A stretch of 25,424 bases of DNA from a virus. This document shows positions 16,219 through 23,205 of the stretch, in pieces (position 1 is the stretch's first letter; each line of letters starts with the position of its first letter). The notes under the pieces are model-generated. The model ran no database searches and was not told the DNA's origin. It worked only from the letters and a program-made list of their open reading frames with translations. Made by a program: the position numbers and the translations under genes. The stretch is taken from positions 1-25,424 of the IMG/VR virus record IMGVR_UViG_3300030943_000158; one strand, given 5' to 3'.

Positions 16219-16578
16219 ATGCTAGTCAAAACAACCAGAACCGGATGGTTCCCGTCACAGTCCTCATTCGAGAAGTTTGTTGAGCACGCAACGAACACGA
16301 TTCTACAATCGAACAAGAACCCGAAACCTCTCGGTTGGTGGTTCAAGCACAAGTCTGATGAAGATGGTTACTGTGTCGAGACGCTGATGATCTTCATGGA
16401 TCGCGATGTTCTCACTGCATTCAATGCGAGTGGCGCTGCTCAACTTGTCAAGTCATTCACCAAGACTCTTGAAGTCGTTTGGACTGACGACCTCATCACT
16501 GATGCTCCACAGATTATCGACGAAACCAAGATCGATGACTATGTGAGTCCCGTTTCAGGTTACACCAAGCTGTACTAA
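16219..16578 (+). CDS. Hypothetical protein (119 aa)
   Basis: No family is recognised. The protein starts MLVKTTRTGWFPSQSSFEKF, has a Trp-rich turn (PLGWWFKHK), a central helix (AAQLVKSFTKTLEVVW) and an acidic stretch, with no membrane segment. The ribosome-binding site AAAAGGT precedes the ATG, and a late promoter is just upstream. It ends 9 bases before the next gene, with which it is probably co-transcribed. Confidence 0.65.
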   Translation: MLVKTTRTGWFPSQSSFEKFVEHATNTILQSNKNPKPLGWWFKHKSDEDGYCVETLMIFMDRDVLTAFNASGAAQLVKSFTKTLEVVWTDDLITDAPQIIDETKIDDYVSPVSGYTKLY

Positions 16579-16587
16579 GGGGAACAA

Positions 16588-17211
16588 ATGTTCTGGCACG
16601 ACGACAAGACTTACACCAAGCATCTTGAAGCTCAAGACTTTCCAGCACTAGGGAGATTCTGTCAACGATGTGAGGAGCTCGGATACCAGAACAATGCCTC
16701 TTTCAAGGCGATGAAGATCGAGCAGATGATGATGGACGATTTCGGTCACTACTTCGTCACGTACGATGCAGAGACCGAATCAATCTTCAGTATCAATGGT
16801 GTGCAACATCTCCCAATGATCGATCTGAATTGTTGGCGCATCCTTACGAGAATGTGTATGTTGCCAGAGTACTCGTGGCGTGCCAAGAAAGAAACAACTA
16901 CGAAGGGTCTTAAGCGAGCGAACAACCATCACAACTCGTTCATCCTCTCCGATATCGTACCGCTTCAGGTCGAGTGGACCAGGACTCATCATGATGATCC
17001 GATGTTCGTGTTCACTGCAAAGTCTGAGCTCGAGGAGAATGACACTGCTGGTAAGGGTAAGCTCGTGAATCGAATCATCAAGTACCATGCACGTGTACCG
17101 AACTCTGGCATTACGGTACTTCATGAACACTACGAACTGTACCACGCGTTGCAGAACATCTTTCTCGTTGATGTTGACCAGTTTGCAGCTTATCAGAAAG
17201 CTACACGATGA
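16588..17211 (+). CDS. Hypothetical protein, possibly GNAT-like acetyltransferase (207 aa)
   Basis: The N-terminus has HLEAQDFPALGRFCQRCEELGY, then a helix and the strand pair GHYFVTYDAETESIFSINGV, followed by a conserved-looking WRILTRMCMLP. A similar order (helix, helix, antiparallel strands, aromatic arginine segment) occurs in cyanophage proteins that are loosely annotated as N-acetyltransferases. I cannot see a clear acetyl-CoA pyrophosphate loop (Q/RxxGxG/A), so the call is weak. The start follows AGGGGAAC just after the previous stop. Its stop overlaps the next small gene by ATGA. Confidence 0.5.
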   Translation: MFWHDDKTYTKHLEAQDFPALGRFCQRCEELGYQNNASFKAMKIEQMMMDDFGHYFVTYDAETESIFSINGVQHLPMIDLNCWRILTRMCMLPEYSWRAKKETTTKGLKRANNHHNSFILSDIVPLQVEWTRTHHDDPMFVFTAKSELEENDTAGKGKLVNRIIKYHARVPNSGITVLHEHYELYHALQNIFLVDVDQFAAYQKATR

Positions 17212-17321
17212 ACCGAGTAGAATTACACAACAAGAAGTACAAGCGGAGTGAAGAACTATTCTGGGCAACAGTGATCGCATTCAATCTCCTATTGTGGCTT
17301 CTTCCAATGGTGCCGGAATGA
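17208..17321 (+). CDS. 37-aa single-span membrane peptide
   Basis: The peptide reads MNRVELHNKKYKRSEELFW and then a hydrophobic segment (ATVIAFNLLLWLLPMV) ending PE. The positive N-terminus (KKYKR) suggests an N-in orientation. The start overlaps the previous stop and its own stop overlaps the next start, both as ATGA, which strongly favours a real gene despite its size. Tiny membrane peptides of this type in phages often act in lysis timing or inhibit host membrane proteins; no direct evidence here. Confidence 0.6.
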   Translation: MNRVELHNKKYKRSEELFWATVIAFNLLLWLLPMVPE

Positions 17322-17557
17322 TCCCTAATCAAGCAGGACAATGGCACTACCTTCCAATGGACATAGTTGTTGATGTGTACCCTCTTGATCCGGTTGGTGG
17401 TGTTCTCTGCATCTGGGGACCTGATGTCGGTATGACCTATTCCTTCTCTAAAGATGGCCAATCGTGTTGGGATAGCGATGAATGGCAGGGTCATGTCCCG
17501 GTCAAGCTATTCGATGATGATCCAAATAGCTGGGCAACAAGTGTAAGCATCCTTTAA
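17318..17557 (+). CDS. Hypothetical protein (79 aa)
   Basis: I chose ATG 17318 because it overlaps the TGA of the 37-aa peptide; a GTG at 17294 is an alternative start. The protein is acidic and aromatic (WHYLPMDIVVDVYPLDPVGG, CIWGPDVG, CWDSDEWQG), predicted mostly beta. It has no recognised family. It closes a short operon, since a late promoter begins 10 bases after its stop. Confidence 0.55.
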   Translation: MIPNQAGQWHYLPMDIVVDVYPLDPVGGVLCIWGPDVGMTYSFSKDGQSCWDSDEWQGHVPVKLFDDDPNSWATSVSIL

Positions 17558-17566
17558 TAAGAAAGT

Positions 17567-17574
17567 CATAAATA
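17567..17574 (+). promoter_or_regulatory. T4-type late promoter of the adhesin gene
   Basis: CATAAATA lies 25 bases before the ATG at 17599. It is followed by a block ending in TTATTAAATGGAGTA that includes the ribosome-binding site. Almost the same block recurs at 19790-19822. Confidence 0.75.
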
Positions 17575-17598
17575 CTCCTTATTAAATGGAGTAATACT

Positions 17599-19722
17599 AT
17601 GACACTTCCTGTAAGTGGAGCAATCTCACTCAACCAGGTTGAAGTAGAGCTGACGTATGTGGCTGGCAGTACTATTTCGATGAATGATGCTGCAGTCCGA
17701 GCATTGACTGGCATTGCGAGTGGTGCAATCTCCTTCGACAATCTCTTTGGAAAGACCTTCGCTGCAGGTGTCGGTACGACATGGGTAGCGCAGCCAGGTT
17801 TGAATACTGCAACGCCAAATGCAGTGTTCAACAGCATTGCTTGGTCTGGTACCAAGTTCGTGGCTGCAGGTGGTGATTACACGGGTTCGTACTGTGCAAC
17901 GTCTCCTGATGGCGTGATCTGGACCAATCAAGCAAGTCTTAGAACAGTTTTCGGTGCTGGGAACCTTGTTTATAAAGTCATCTGGAACGGTGCCAAGTTC
18001 CTGGCGATCGGTGGTAATGGTGGTACCGCGTGTAAGTGTGCAACATCCACAGACGGCATTACCTGGGCCGCGCAGGCTAGCTTGCCGACCGTGATCGGTG
18101 CAGCCAACATGTTCAGCGTCTGCTGGACTGGTACACAGTTCGTTGCGGTTGGTGGTAACACGAACACAATGGTTGCGAAGTGTGCAACATCACCTGATGG
18201 TGTGACATGGACTGCTCGTGCTGGTTTGGCAACAGCAGTCGGAGCCACTTCAAATGCGTACGATGTGGCATGGAACGGGACGAGACTCGTTGCAACTGTC
18301 AACAACCAACGTATCGCGTATTCTGCTGACGGCATTACCTGGACCAAAGTGACTACTAATGCTCTCTCTTCGTCAAATATCGTTTGGACCGGGGCCCAGT
18401 TTGTCATCACTGGTCTGATCGGTCAGACACCAACGTCCTTCAACAGCTACTGCAGTGTCGTGACCTCGCCTGATGGTATCACATGGACGAATCGTCGAAC
18501 CGAGACCGATTACAACATCTCGTATGGTGGTGTCTGTTGGTCTGGGACTCAGCTGATGGTGATTGGTAACAGCTACTGTCTTTCTTCTCCTGACGGTATC
18601 ACCTGGACTGTTCAAAACAGTCTTGGCTCCGGCGCTCCAGGCTCTTACAATAGCGTCTGCTGGACCGGCGCGAAGTTTGTTGCTGTCGGTTATGGCGTCT
18701 GTGCAACAAGCAGTGTTGTGCCATGGTCTAGTGGTGCTTGGACTAACAGAACTTCTACCCTTACTACATTGTTTGGTTCTGGTCAGAGTATCAACACAGT
18801 GAAATGGAATGGCTGGAATTTTGTAGCGCTTGGTGGAACCTTTGGTTCTGCTGGCCGATTGGCCGTGTCAACAAATGGCACAGATTGGACAAATAGCAAT
18901 ATGCCGAGTCTGCCATCGGACGCATTGACTGTGACTTGTTCCAACGGCCTCAAGCAAATCGCAAGTGGATACAATGGTTCGTTCTTCTCTTCACTAGATG
19001 GTGTGACTTGGTCGGCTCTTCCTGCTGCTGCAGTGCCTTGGTACACAACCTCGTTCACGTATTTCACTGTATACGATATGGTCTGGATCGGCACGAAGTT
19101 CGTGGCAGTTGGGAGCGGGTCGACTACGGTTGGTGGTTGTGCCACTTCTCCTGACGGTGTGACCTGGACTCGTCAAGCTGGCCTCTCCACCGCTATGACC
19201 TCTGGCACTGCGAAAGCTGCAGCGTGGAACGGGTCGATACTGGTAGTGGTTGGCAATATCCCAACAGGCGCTTCTGGATGTGCAACATCTCCGGATGGCG
19301 TGACCTGGACGAGCCGCACTGGTTTGGCAGCACTGACCGCTGGCAACTCGGCTCAGCGTACCTTCCAAGATGTTGTTTGGACCGGTACGAAGTTCGTTGT
19401 TGTTGGAGACGATGCTAACACCGGCGTTGGTGGTTTCTGTGCAACGTCGCCAGACGGTATCACGTGGACCAAGCAAGCCGGCTTCCCGGCAGGCGCTGGG
19501 ATGCAACTCGTCTGGACTGGTTCATTGCTCGTGGCAATTGGTGCTAACAAGGCTATGGCTACTTCTCCAGACGGTATCACATGGACAGCGTCTACTTCGC
19601 TGTCGACAAGCATCAACGATACAAACGTTCAAGCTAGTACCATGGCTTCGAACGGTTCGTCATTAGTTGTCATTGGAACCAACACAACAACTGCAGCTCC
19701 GGTGTACTTCACCTCGCCATGA
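17599..19722 (+). CDS. Asp-box repeat (beta-propeller-like) tail adhesin
   Basis: The protein is 707 aa. The first 57 residues (MTLPVSGAISLNQV, then NDAAVRALTGIASGAISFDNLFGK) match the N-terminal domain shared by many phage structural and adhesin proteins. The rest is about 13 repeats of around 50 residues, each with a strand pair like WTGTKFVAVG and an Asp-box-like turn (S-P-D-G-V/I-T-W-T), found for example at codons near 19137, 19278 and 19446. Two repeats in the middle are degenerate. Repeated Asp-boxes mark beta-propeller blades, as in sialidases and BNR proteins, but no sialidase catalytic residues are evident, so binding rather than cutting is likely. It is preceded by a late promoter and followed by a strong terminator, so it is a single-gene unit. 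A broken paralogue follows directly. The role as a tail-tip or fibre adhesin is inferred. Confidence 0.8.
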   Translation: MTLPVSGAISLNQVEVELTYVAGSTISMNDAAVRALTGIASGAISFDNLFGKTFAAGVGTTWVAQPGLNTATPNAVFNSIAWSGTKFVAAGGDYTGSYCATSPDGVIWTNQASLRTVFGAGNLVYKVIWNGAKFLAIGGNGGTACKCATSTDGITWAAQASLPTVIGAANMFSVCWTGTQFVAVGGNTNTMVAKCATSPDGVTWTARAGLATAVGATSNAYDVAWNGTRLVATVNNQRIAYSADGITWTKVTTNALSSSNIVWTGAQFVITGLIGQTPTSFNSYCSVVTSPDGITWTNRRTETDYNISYGGVCWSGTQLMVIGNSYCLSSPDGITWTVQNSLGSGAPGSYNSVCWTGAKFVAVGYGVCATSSVVPWSSGAWTNRTSTLTTLFGSGQSINTVKWNGWNFVALGGTFGSAGRLAVSTNGTDWTNSNMPSLPSDALTVTCSNGLKQIASGYNGSFFSSLDGVTWSALPAAAVPWYTTSFTYFTVYDMVWIGTKFVAVGSGSTTVGGCATSPDGVTWTRQAGLSTAMTSGTAKAAAWNGSILVVVGNIPTGASGCATSPDGVTWTSRTGLAALTAGNSAQRTFQDVVWTGTKFVVVGDDANTGVGGFCATSPDGITWTKQAGFPAGAGMQLVWTGSLLVAIGANKAMATSPDGITWTASTSLSTSINDTNVQASTMASNGSSLVVIGTNTTTAAPVYFTSP
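17860..19620 (+). repeat. About 13 Asp-box-type coding repeats
   Basis: DNA units of about 150 bases carry the recurring string TGCAACATCTCCxGAxGGxGTGACxTGGAC with variation. The third-position differences between units indicate old duplications under selection, with a few near-identical pairs. Recombination between units could swap blades. Confidence 0.75.
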
Positions 19723-19735
19723 TCTTTCTGTGATC

Positions 19736-19762
19736 AAATGGGAGACTTCGGTCTCCCATTTT
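19736..19762 (+). terminator. Rho-independent terminator with UUCG loop
   Basis: A perfect 11-base stem (AAATGGGAGAC / GTCTCCCATTT) closes on a TTCG tetraloop and runs into T-residues. It lies 13 bases after the adhesin stop. Confidence 0.9.
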
Positions 19763-19788
19763 CGTTTCTGAATCTTGTAAAGAAAACA

Positions 19789-19796
19789 AATAAATA
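19789..19796 (+). promoter_or_regulatory. Duplicated late promoter before the broken adhesin copy
   Basis: AATAAATA is 26 bases before the ATG at 19822. The following bases (ACTACCTTATTAAATGGAGTA) nearly repeat those before the intact adhesin gene, with one inserted base. Confidence 0.6.
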
Positions 19797-19821
19797 CTAC
19801 CTTATTAAATGGAGTATTTTT

Positions 19822-20098
19822 ATGACACTACCAGCAAGCGGGGCGCCAACCAACACTAGCTTCTGCAGTTGGTAATGCCACACAGAATGCGGTAGCATGG
19901 AGTGGATCCGTTTTAGTGTCTGTAGGATATAATGGAACTTGCGCAACATCTCCAGATGGAGTGACTTGGACTGCCTCAACAACACTATCTTCAACGATTG
20001 ACTCAACTATCTCGCCAGGATCACTCTCAACCAATGGAGCGGTACTTACACTTGCATGTTATGGGCCAACCACTGATGTTTTCCTCACCTCGCCGTAA
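19822..20098 (+). pseudogene. Truncated, frameshifted copy of the Asp-box adhesin
   Basis: The start MTLPASGA copies the beginning of the intact adhesin, with its promoter and ribosome-binding site, but this frame stops at the TAA 19873-19875 after 17 codons. The following frame (+1) continues without a stop to 20098 as a last adhesin repeat: AVGNATQNAVAWSGS, then CATSPDGVTWTAS and an end VFLTSP that matches the FTSP end of the intact protein. So about 2 kb of middle sequence is missing and the two parts meet out of frame near 19840-19850. It may be a deletion remnant or a recombination reservoir for the last blade. A +1 programmed frameshift making a 92-residue protein is possible but has no visible slippery site. 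A sequencing error at the run of four G cannot be excluded. Confidence 0.7.
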
Positions 20099-20116
20099 CA
20101 AAGCGATAGTCGACCG

Positions 20117-20140
20117 AAAAGGAGGCCTAGGCCTCCTTTT
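20117..20140. terminator. Bidirectional terminator, perfect 24-bp palindrome
   Basis: AAAAGGAGGCC and its exact complement flank a TA centre and continue into T-residues on the plus strand. It separates the plus-strand adhesin block from the minus-strand gene ending at 20145, and serves both. Confidence 0.9.
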
Positions 20141-20144
20141 TTTG

Positions 20145-20363
20145 TTAGTCGAACAGACTAGCGATACCTTTGACTGCACCGAAGACTGCCAATGGTGCAG
20201 CAGCAAAGACTGCAACACCAGCCACCATACCACCACCAAGGACTGCTCCGGCGGAAGCAAGGATGACCGAAATTTCTGCAGCACTAGCACCAACCAAAGT
20301 AGTACCAATGGCACCAACAGTGCCAGCACCAGCCGCTGCACCAACTTTATCAGAATTTTTCAT
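20145..20363 (-). CDS. Gly/Ala-rich hydrophobic peptide (72 aa), holin- or bacteriocin-like
   Basis: After a short polar start (MKNSDKVG) the peptide is almost wholly Gly, Ala, Val and Ile, in two long hydrophobic segments (about 9-33 and 36-66) with glycine-zipper spacing (GAAAGAG, GAVLGGGMVAG), ending in GIASLFD. The very strong ribosome-binding site (GAGGTGATC) just upstream makes the gene credible and points to high expression. Such composition occurs in holins, small membrane-perturbing peptides and some bacteriocins. It is the last gene of the minus-strand region carrying three radical SAM enzymes, which makes it a speculative precursor peptide. No cysteine is present, which excludes a sulfur-to-carbon-bridged product, but other radical SAM modifications would not need one. 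Confidence 0.65.
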   Translation of the reverse strand: MKNSDKVGAAAGAGTVGAIGTTLVGASAAEISVILASAGAVLGGGMVAGVAVFAAAPLAVFGAVKGIASLFD

Positions 20364-20412
20364 TTGATCACCTCAAGATGGTTCCAGAATCCAAGCTGAC
20401 GTGATCAGTATA

Positions 20413-20895
20413 TCACCACTTGATGTTATCGTTGAGGATTTTGCACAGCGTTTCAAAATACTGTTTGAGATCCTCTTCAGTGATCTTCATTTCACGACTA
20501 TCGCCGACCACCTTGTAGAAACGACCAACGTCAGTGTGCTTATCAACCCATTGGATCAAAAATTTCTCGAGCGCCATGGCGGCGCCATCTTCAATACTCA
20601 GCCCACCTTCACCAATATCGTATCCAACCTCGTCAAAAAGGTTCTCATCAAGGTGATCAAGAAACCCATTGATCGTCAGCAGATCTTTACCTTCGAGATT
20701 GCTAAACTCGGCGACATAGTAAGTCGTGCCGACGACGTTGATATTGGATTTCGTCAGTTCATCGAGAAGTTGTTGGTATTCTGGATGGACAAGACCAGTG
20801 GCGAATGCTTCGGTCACGAAGATCAAGTCGCTAAGGAGGTCGCTCATACTGGTGAATCGGAAGTCCTCACCATCAAGACTAAAGCATTGTTCCAT
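20413..20895 (-). CDS. Acidic hypothetical protein (160 aa)
   Basis: I chose ATG 20895, which has AGGA upstream and lies 8 bases after the stop of the radical SAM gene; a longer frame from 20970 would run into that gene. The protein is acidic and helical, with DLIFVTEAFATGLVHPEYQQLLDEL, a motif FLIQWVDKHTDVGRFYKVVG and an end KITEEDLKQYFETL. No membrane segment or cysteine cluster beyond one Cys near each end is present. Some small T4-like phage proteins share this flavour, but I cannot name a family. Through its spacing it belongs to the minus-strand operon. Confidence 0.7.
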   Translation of the reverse strand: MEQCFSLDGEDFRFTSMSDLLSDLIFVTEAFATGLVHPEYQQLLDELTKSNINVVGTTYYVAEFSNLEGKDLLTINGFLDHLDENLFDEVGYDIGEGGLSIEDGAAMALEKFLIQWVDKHTDVGRFYKVVGDSREMKITEEDLKQYFETLCKILNDNIKW

Positions 20896-20903
20896 GATTT
20901 TTC

Positions 20904-21935
20904 CTAGTAGTAAATTCTGGTCTTCGGAATTTTCGAGTCGGCACTGCTGACACAACGACGAGTGGTACACATCGTTGGTTCGTTGAAGATCTTGAAGCCG
21001 CCATCAATAGTCCCGAGCGGCACATCGGTACACGAGTAACCACGCTTGACTTCACCGGCAGGTTCACGAATGATCAGACTACGATAGCCTGCACAACAAC
21101 TCCAACCAGCGAACCTGTTGAGGCCGAGTGCGTTGAGCTTCTCAGCCGAGTCGATAAAGTATTGGCCACCGTTGTTATCGAGCAACTCGACTTGCAAGCT
21201 CTGATTCGGCTTGGTGATTCGGTCGATGTTCCATCCGGCCTTCGGGAGAAAACGAATTGGGTGACGTTCACCTTGAATGTCAGTGTTCATGATGTCGAGT
21301 TGTTCTTGAGTGTACAGAACAAGAGCCGATGCGGTCTCATTCGACTGAGGCTTCATGACACAGGTGATGCCGTAGTTACCGAAGATCGCCGCCTGTTGGG
21401 CCAGATCATTGAACAGTGCAGGAATCATTACGATGTTCACCGTCACATCGATCTCGGCGTCCTGGAGATATTTGATACGTTCGATGAAAGAGCTGATGTC
21501 CTTAGCGAACTCTGGGTGCCAAGAAGCTGTAATGCTTACCCGGTTCAGAGTCTTCACCCGATCGATGAACTCGGCCTTCCACCAATTCAGACCACGAGAC
21601 AGATTCGTCGTGATGTGAAGGCTGAGATAGTTTGCTTCGGGGTCGTTTGCGTAATACGAAACAAGATCACCAAAGTTGTCATACAGCGTTGGTTCGCCAC
21701 CAGAGAAGCTGAAGTGGAAGCTGTTGAACTCATGCTCACGAGCCTGACGTTTTACTTCATCCATCGTGTCGCAAAGCTGTTTGAGAGGGCGATACAACTT
21801 TTCATCAGATCGACCATGAGGCCAGCAGTAGCTGCAGTTGTAGTTGCAGTATCGTCCGAGAAGCCAACTCACCGTAAAGAGATCCGAATGGATCATCGTG
21901 CGCTGTCCGAGCGCCACTACGTTTTCAATCAGCAT
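20904..21935 (-). CDS. Radical SAM protein with SPASM-like C-terminal cysteines (343 aa)
   Basis: The start ATG 21935 has GGAG nearby and overlaps the previous stop by 11 bases, the same overlap seen at other joints in this window; starts at 22010 or 21986 would reach deeper into that gene. The radical SAM motif is C30, C34 and C37 (CNYNCSYC, followed by WPHGR). SFSGGEPTLYD is the GGE motif, and SITASWHPEF lies in the barrel. The C-terminal part has C280, C281, C302, C323 and C328, consistent with auxiliary Fe-S cluster ligands. The order of domains (core, then cysteines) matches the 357-aa protein of the plus-strand operon, not its twitch-first neighbours. Substrate unknown. Confidence 0.87.
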   Translation of the reverse strand: MLIENVVALGQRTMIHSDLFTVSWLLGRYCNYNCSYCWPHGRSDEKLYRPLKQLCDTMDEVKRQAREHEFNSFHFSFSGGEPTLYDNFGDLVSYYANDPEANYLSLHITTNLSRGLNWWKAEFIDRVKTLNRVSITASWHPEFAKDISSFIERIKYLQDAEIDVTVNIVMIPALFNDLAQQAAIFGNYGITCVMKPQSNETASALVLYTQEQLDIMNTDIQGERHPIRFLPKAGWNIDRITKPNQSLQVELLDNNGGQYFIDSAEKLNALGLNRFAGWSCCAGYRSLIIREPAGEVKRGYSCTDVPLGTIDGGFKIFNEPTMCTTRRCVSSADSKIPKTRIYY

Positions 21936-23205
21936 GAAATAGTCTCCGAACAGTTCGAGGTTGGAAGGGATTTCCTCTGGCCTCATTGAGACACTTATCA
22001 TACTCCACAAAATCGGCGTACAGCTTGGAAACTTTCAGAGGATCAACTTCTTTTCTCAGATAGCTGATCGCATCTTTATATCGAGCAATCGTGTACTTGG
22101 CGAAGTCTTGATTCTCATACAGCGTTGGAATCTCTTCAAGGAAGCGCTCGTACCGGTTGATGAGCTCAACACGGACTTCTGGGAGAACGACCTCGATCGA
22201 GAGTACCTCTGGGAACATGACGAAGCACATATGATGAGGTGCACCAATCGAGGCGGCATATCGTGTGATCTGCGGAAGGACTAGAGCATTGTAGTTCTGT
22301 ACCGCGGTGGCAATGACGATACGCTCGAGATTCGGAAGACCGATAACTTTGTTGATGTTCGCAAGCATGCTGTCATAGTTCGCGTTCGTACGAATGTACT
22401 CATGGACCTCTTCATTGCCATCGACTGTGACGTTCAGTGTCACGGACTTGAAGTTTCGCCAAACGTTCTCGAGCTTCATTCCCTTGAAGCCAAGGACAGA
22501 CATGTTCGTGTCATACTTGAGATTGATGTGCTTGGATGCTCGCATTCTGATGAGATAGTCGAGTACCTCATAGTGGAACGGGTTCATCAATGGTTCGCCA
22601 CCGGAGAACTCGAGCTGGTCAACCGAGTGACACAGGCGATTCATGTCGGTCCAGAACTTTGGATTGTCGGTGAAAAAGTCCTGCAGCGGTTTGCGATCGA
22701 GATTGTTGAGCTTGATGTACGTCGACACCGATCTGTCTCGCTTGTTAACGATCGGTGCCACCGCGTCGTAGTCATTCCAACTCGTACTCACGATTGGATT
22801 GCACATGCGACACTTGAAGTTGCACAGGTTTGAAGTCTTCAGTTCGAGGATCTTGACGAACGACTTCATTTTGAACCCGGGTTCAATCCCATCGTAGAAG
22901 AACTTGCCGAACTTCGAATAGGTTGACTCTGGGTTGGTCAGATCATTCTGACGGAGGCGCTTCGACTCCATGCCTTTATCTTCGTACCGCCAGCAGCCAG
23001 CACAAATCTCGGACCTGACTCCTTTGACAACATCGGCTCGAAGCTGGCACATCTTCTCGTTGTTCCAGATGTCGCTCATCGAGTCCTGTTGAATGTTCCC
23101 AACTGGTTCACTGCGACAACACACAGCAACGTCACCGTTCGTACGAGTGACGAGTGAAACAAAAGGGTAAATGCAGAAGGCGCTGTCTTTGAGTGGATCG
23201 CTCAT
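21925..23205 (-). CDS. Twitch domain-containing radical SAM protein (426 aa)
   Basis: Twitch-first layout: FCIYPFVSLVTRTNG (C11), AVCCRSE (C29, C30), DIWNNE, and CAGC (C68, C71) with SKRLRQND. The core motif is C128, C132 and C135 (LCNFKCRMC) after ILELKTSN. FSGGEPLMNP and VTVDGNEEVHEY complete the barrel pattern. It is close in arrangement to the two plus-strand twitch proteins but shorter in the linker. The start overlaps the previous gene by ATGA; an AAGG lies upstream. Its N-terminal pair spacing is the most canonical of the four twitch proteins here. Confidence 0.9.
   Translation of the reverse strand: MSDPLKDSAFCIYPFVSLVTRTNGDVAVCCRSEPVGNIQQDSMSDIWNNEKMCQLRADVVKGVRSEICAGCWRYEDKGMESKRLRQNDLTNPESTYSKFGKFFYDGIEPGFKMKSFVKILELKTSNLCNFKCRMCNPIVSTSWNDYDAVAPIVNKRDRSVSTYIKLNNLDRKPLQDFFTDNPKFWTDMNRLCHSVDQLEFSGGEPLMNPFHYEVLDYLIRMRASKHINLKYDTNMSVLGFKGMKLENVWRNFKSVTLNVTVDGNEEVHEYIRTNANYDSMLANINKVIGLPNLERIVIATAVQNYNALVLPQITRYAASIGAPHHMCFVMFPEVLSIEVVLPEVRVELINRYERFLEEIPTLYENQDFAKYTIARYKDAISYLRKEVDPLKVSKLYADFVEYDKCLNEARGNPFQPRTVRRLFHAD

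Noticed and set aside
17599-19722. Sialidase activity for the Asp-box protein
   Set aside because: Asp-box-like turns alone indicate a propeller. The Arg triad and nucleophilic Tyr of sialidases were not found in a recognisable context.
20401-20907. A 168-codon plus-strand frame opposite the acidic hypothetical gene
   Set aside because: The minus-strand frame has a ribosome-binding site and operon spacing, while the plus frame has neither.
21162-21989. A long open frame on the plus strand opposite the radical SAM gene
   Set aside because: It mirrors the codons of the 343-aa radical SAM gene, has no ribosome-binding site and encodes no recognisable motif. Similar antisense frames face the other radical SAM genes and were left out.
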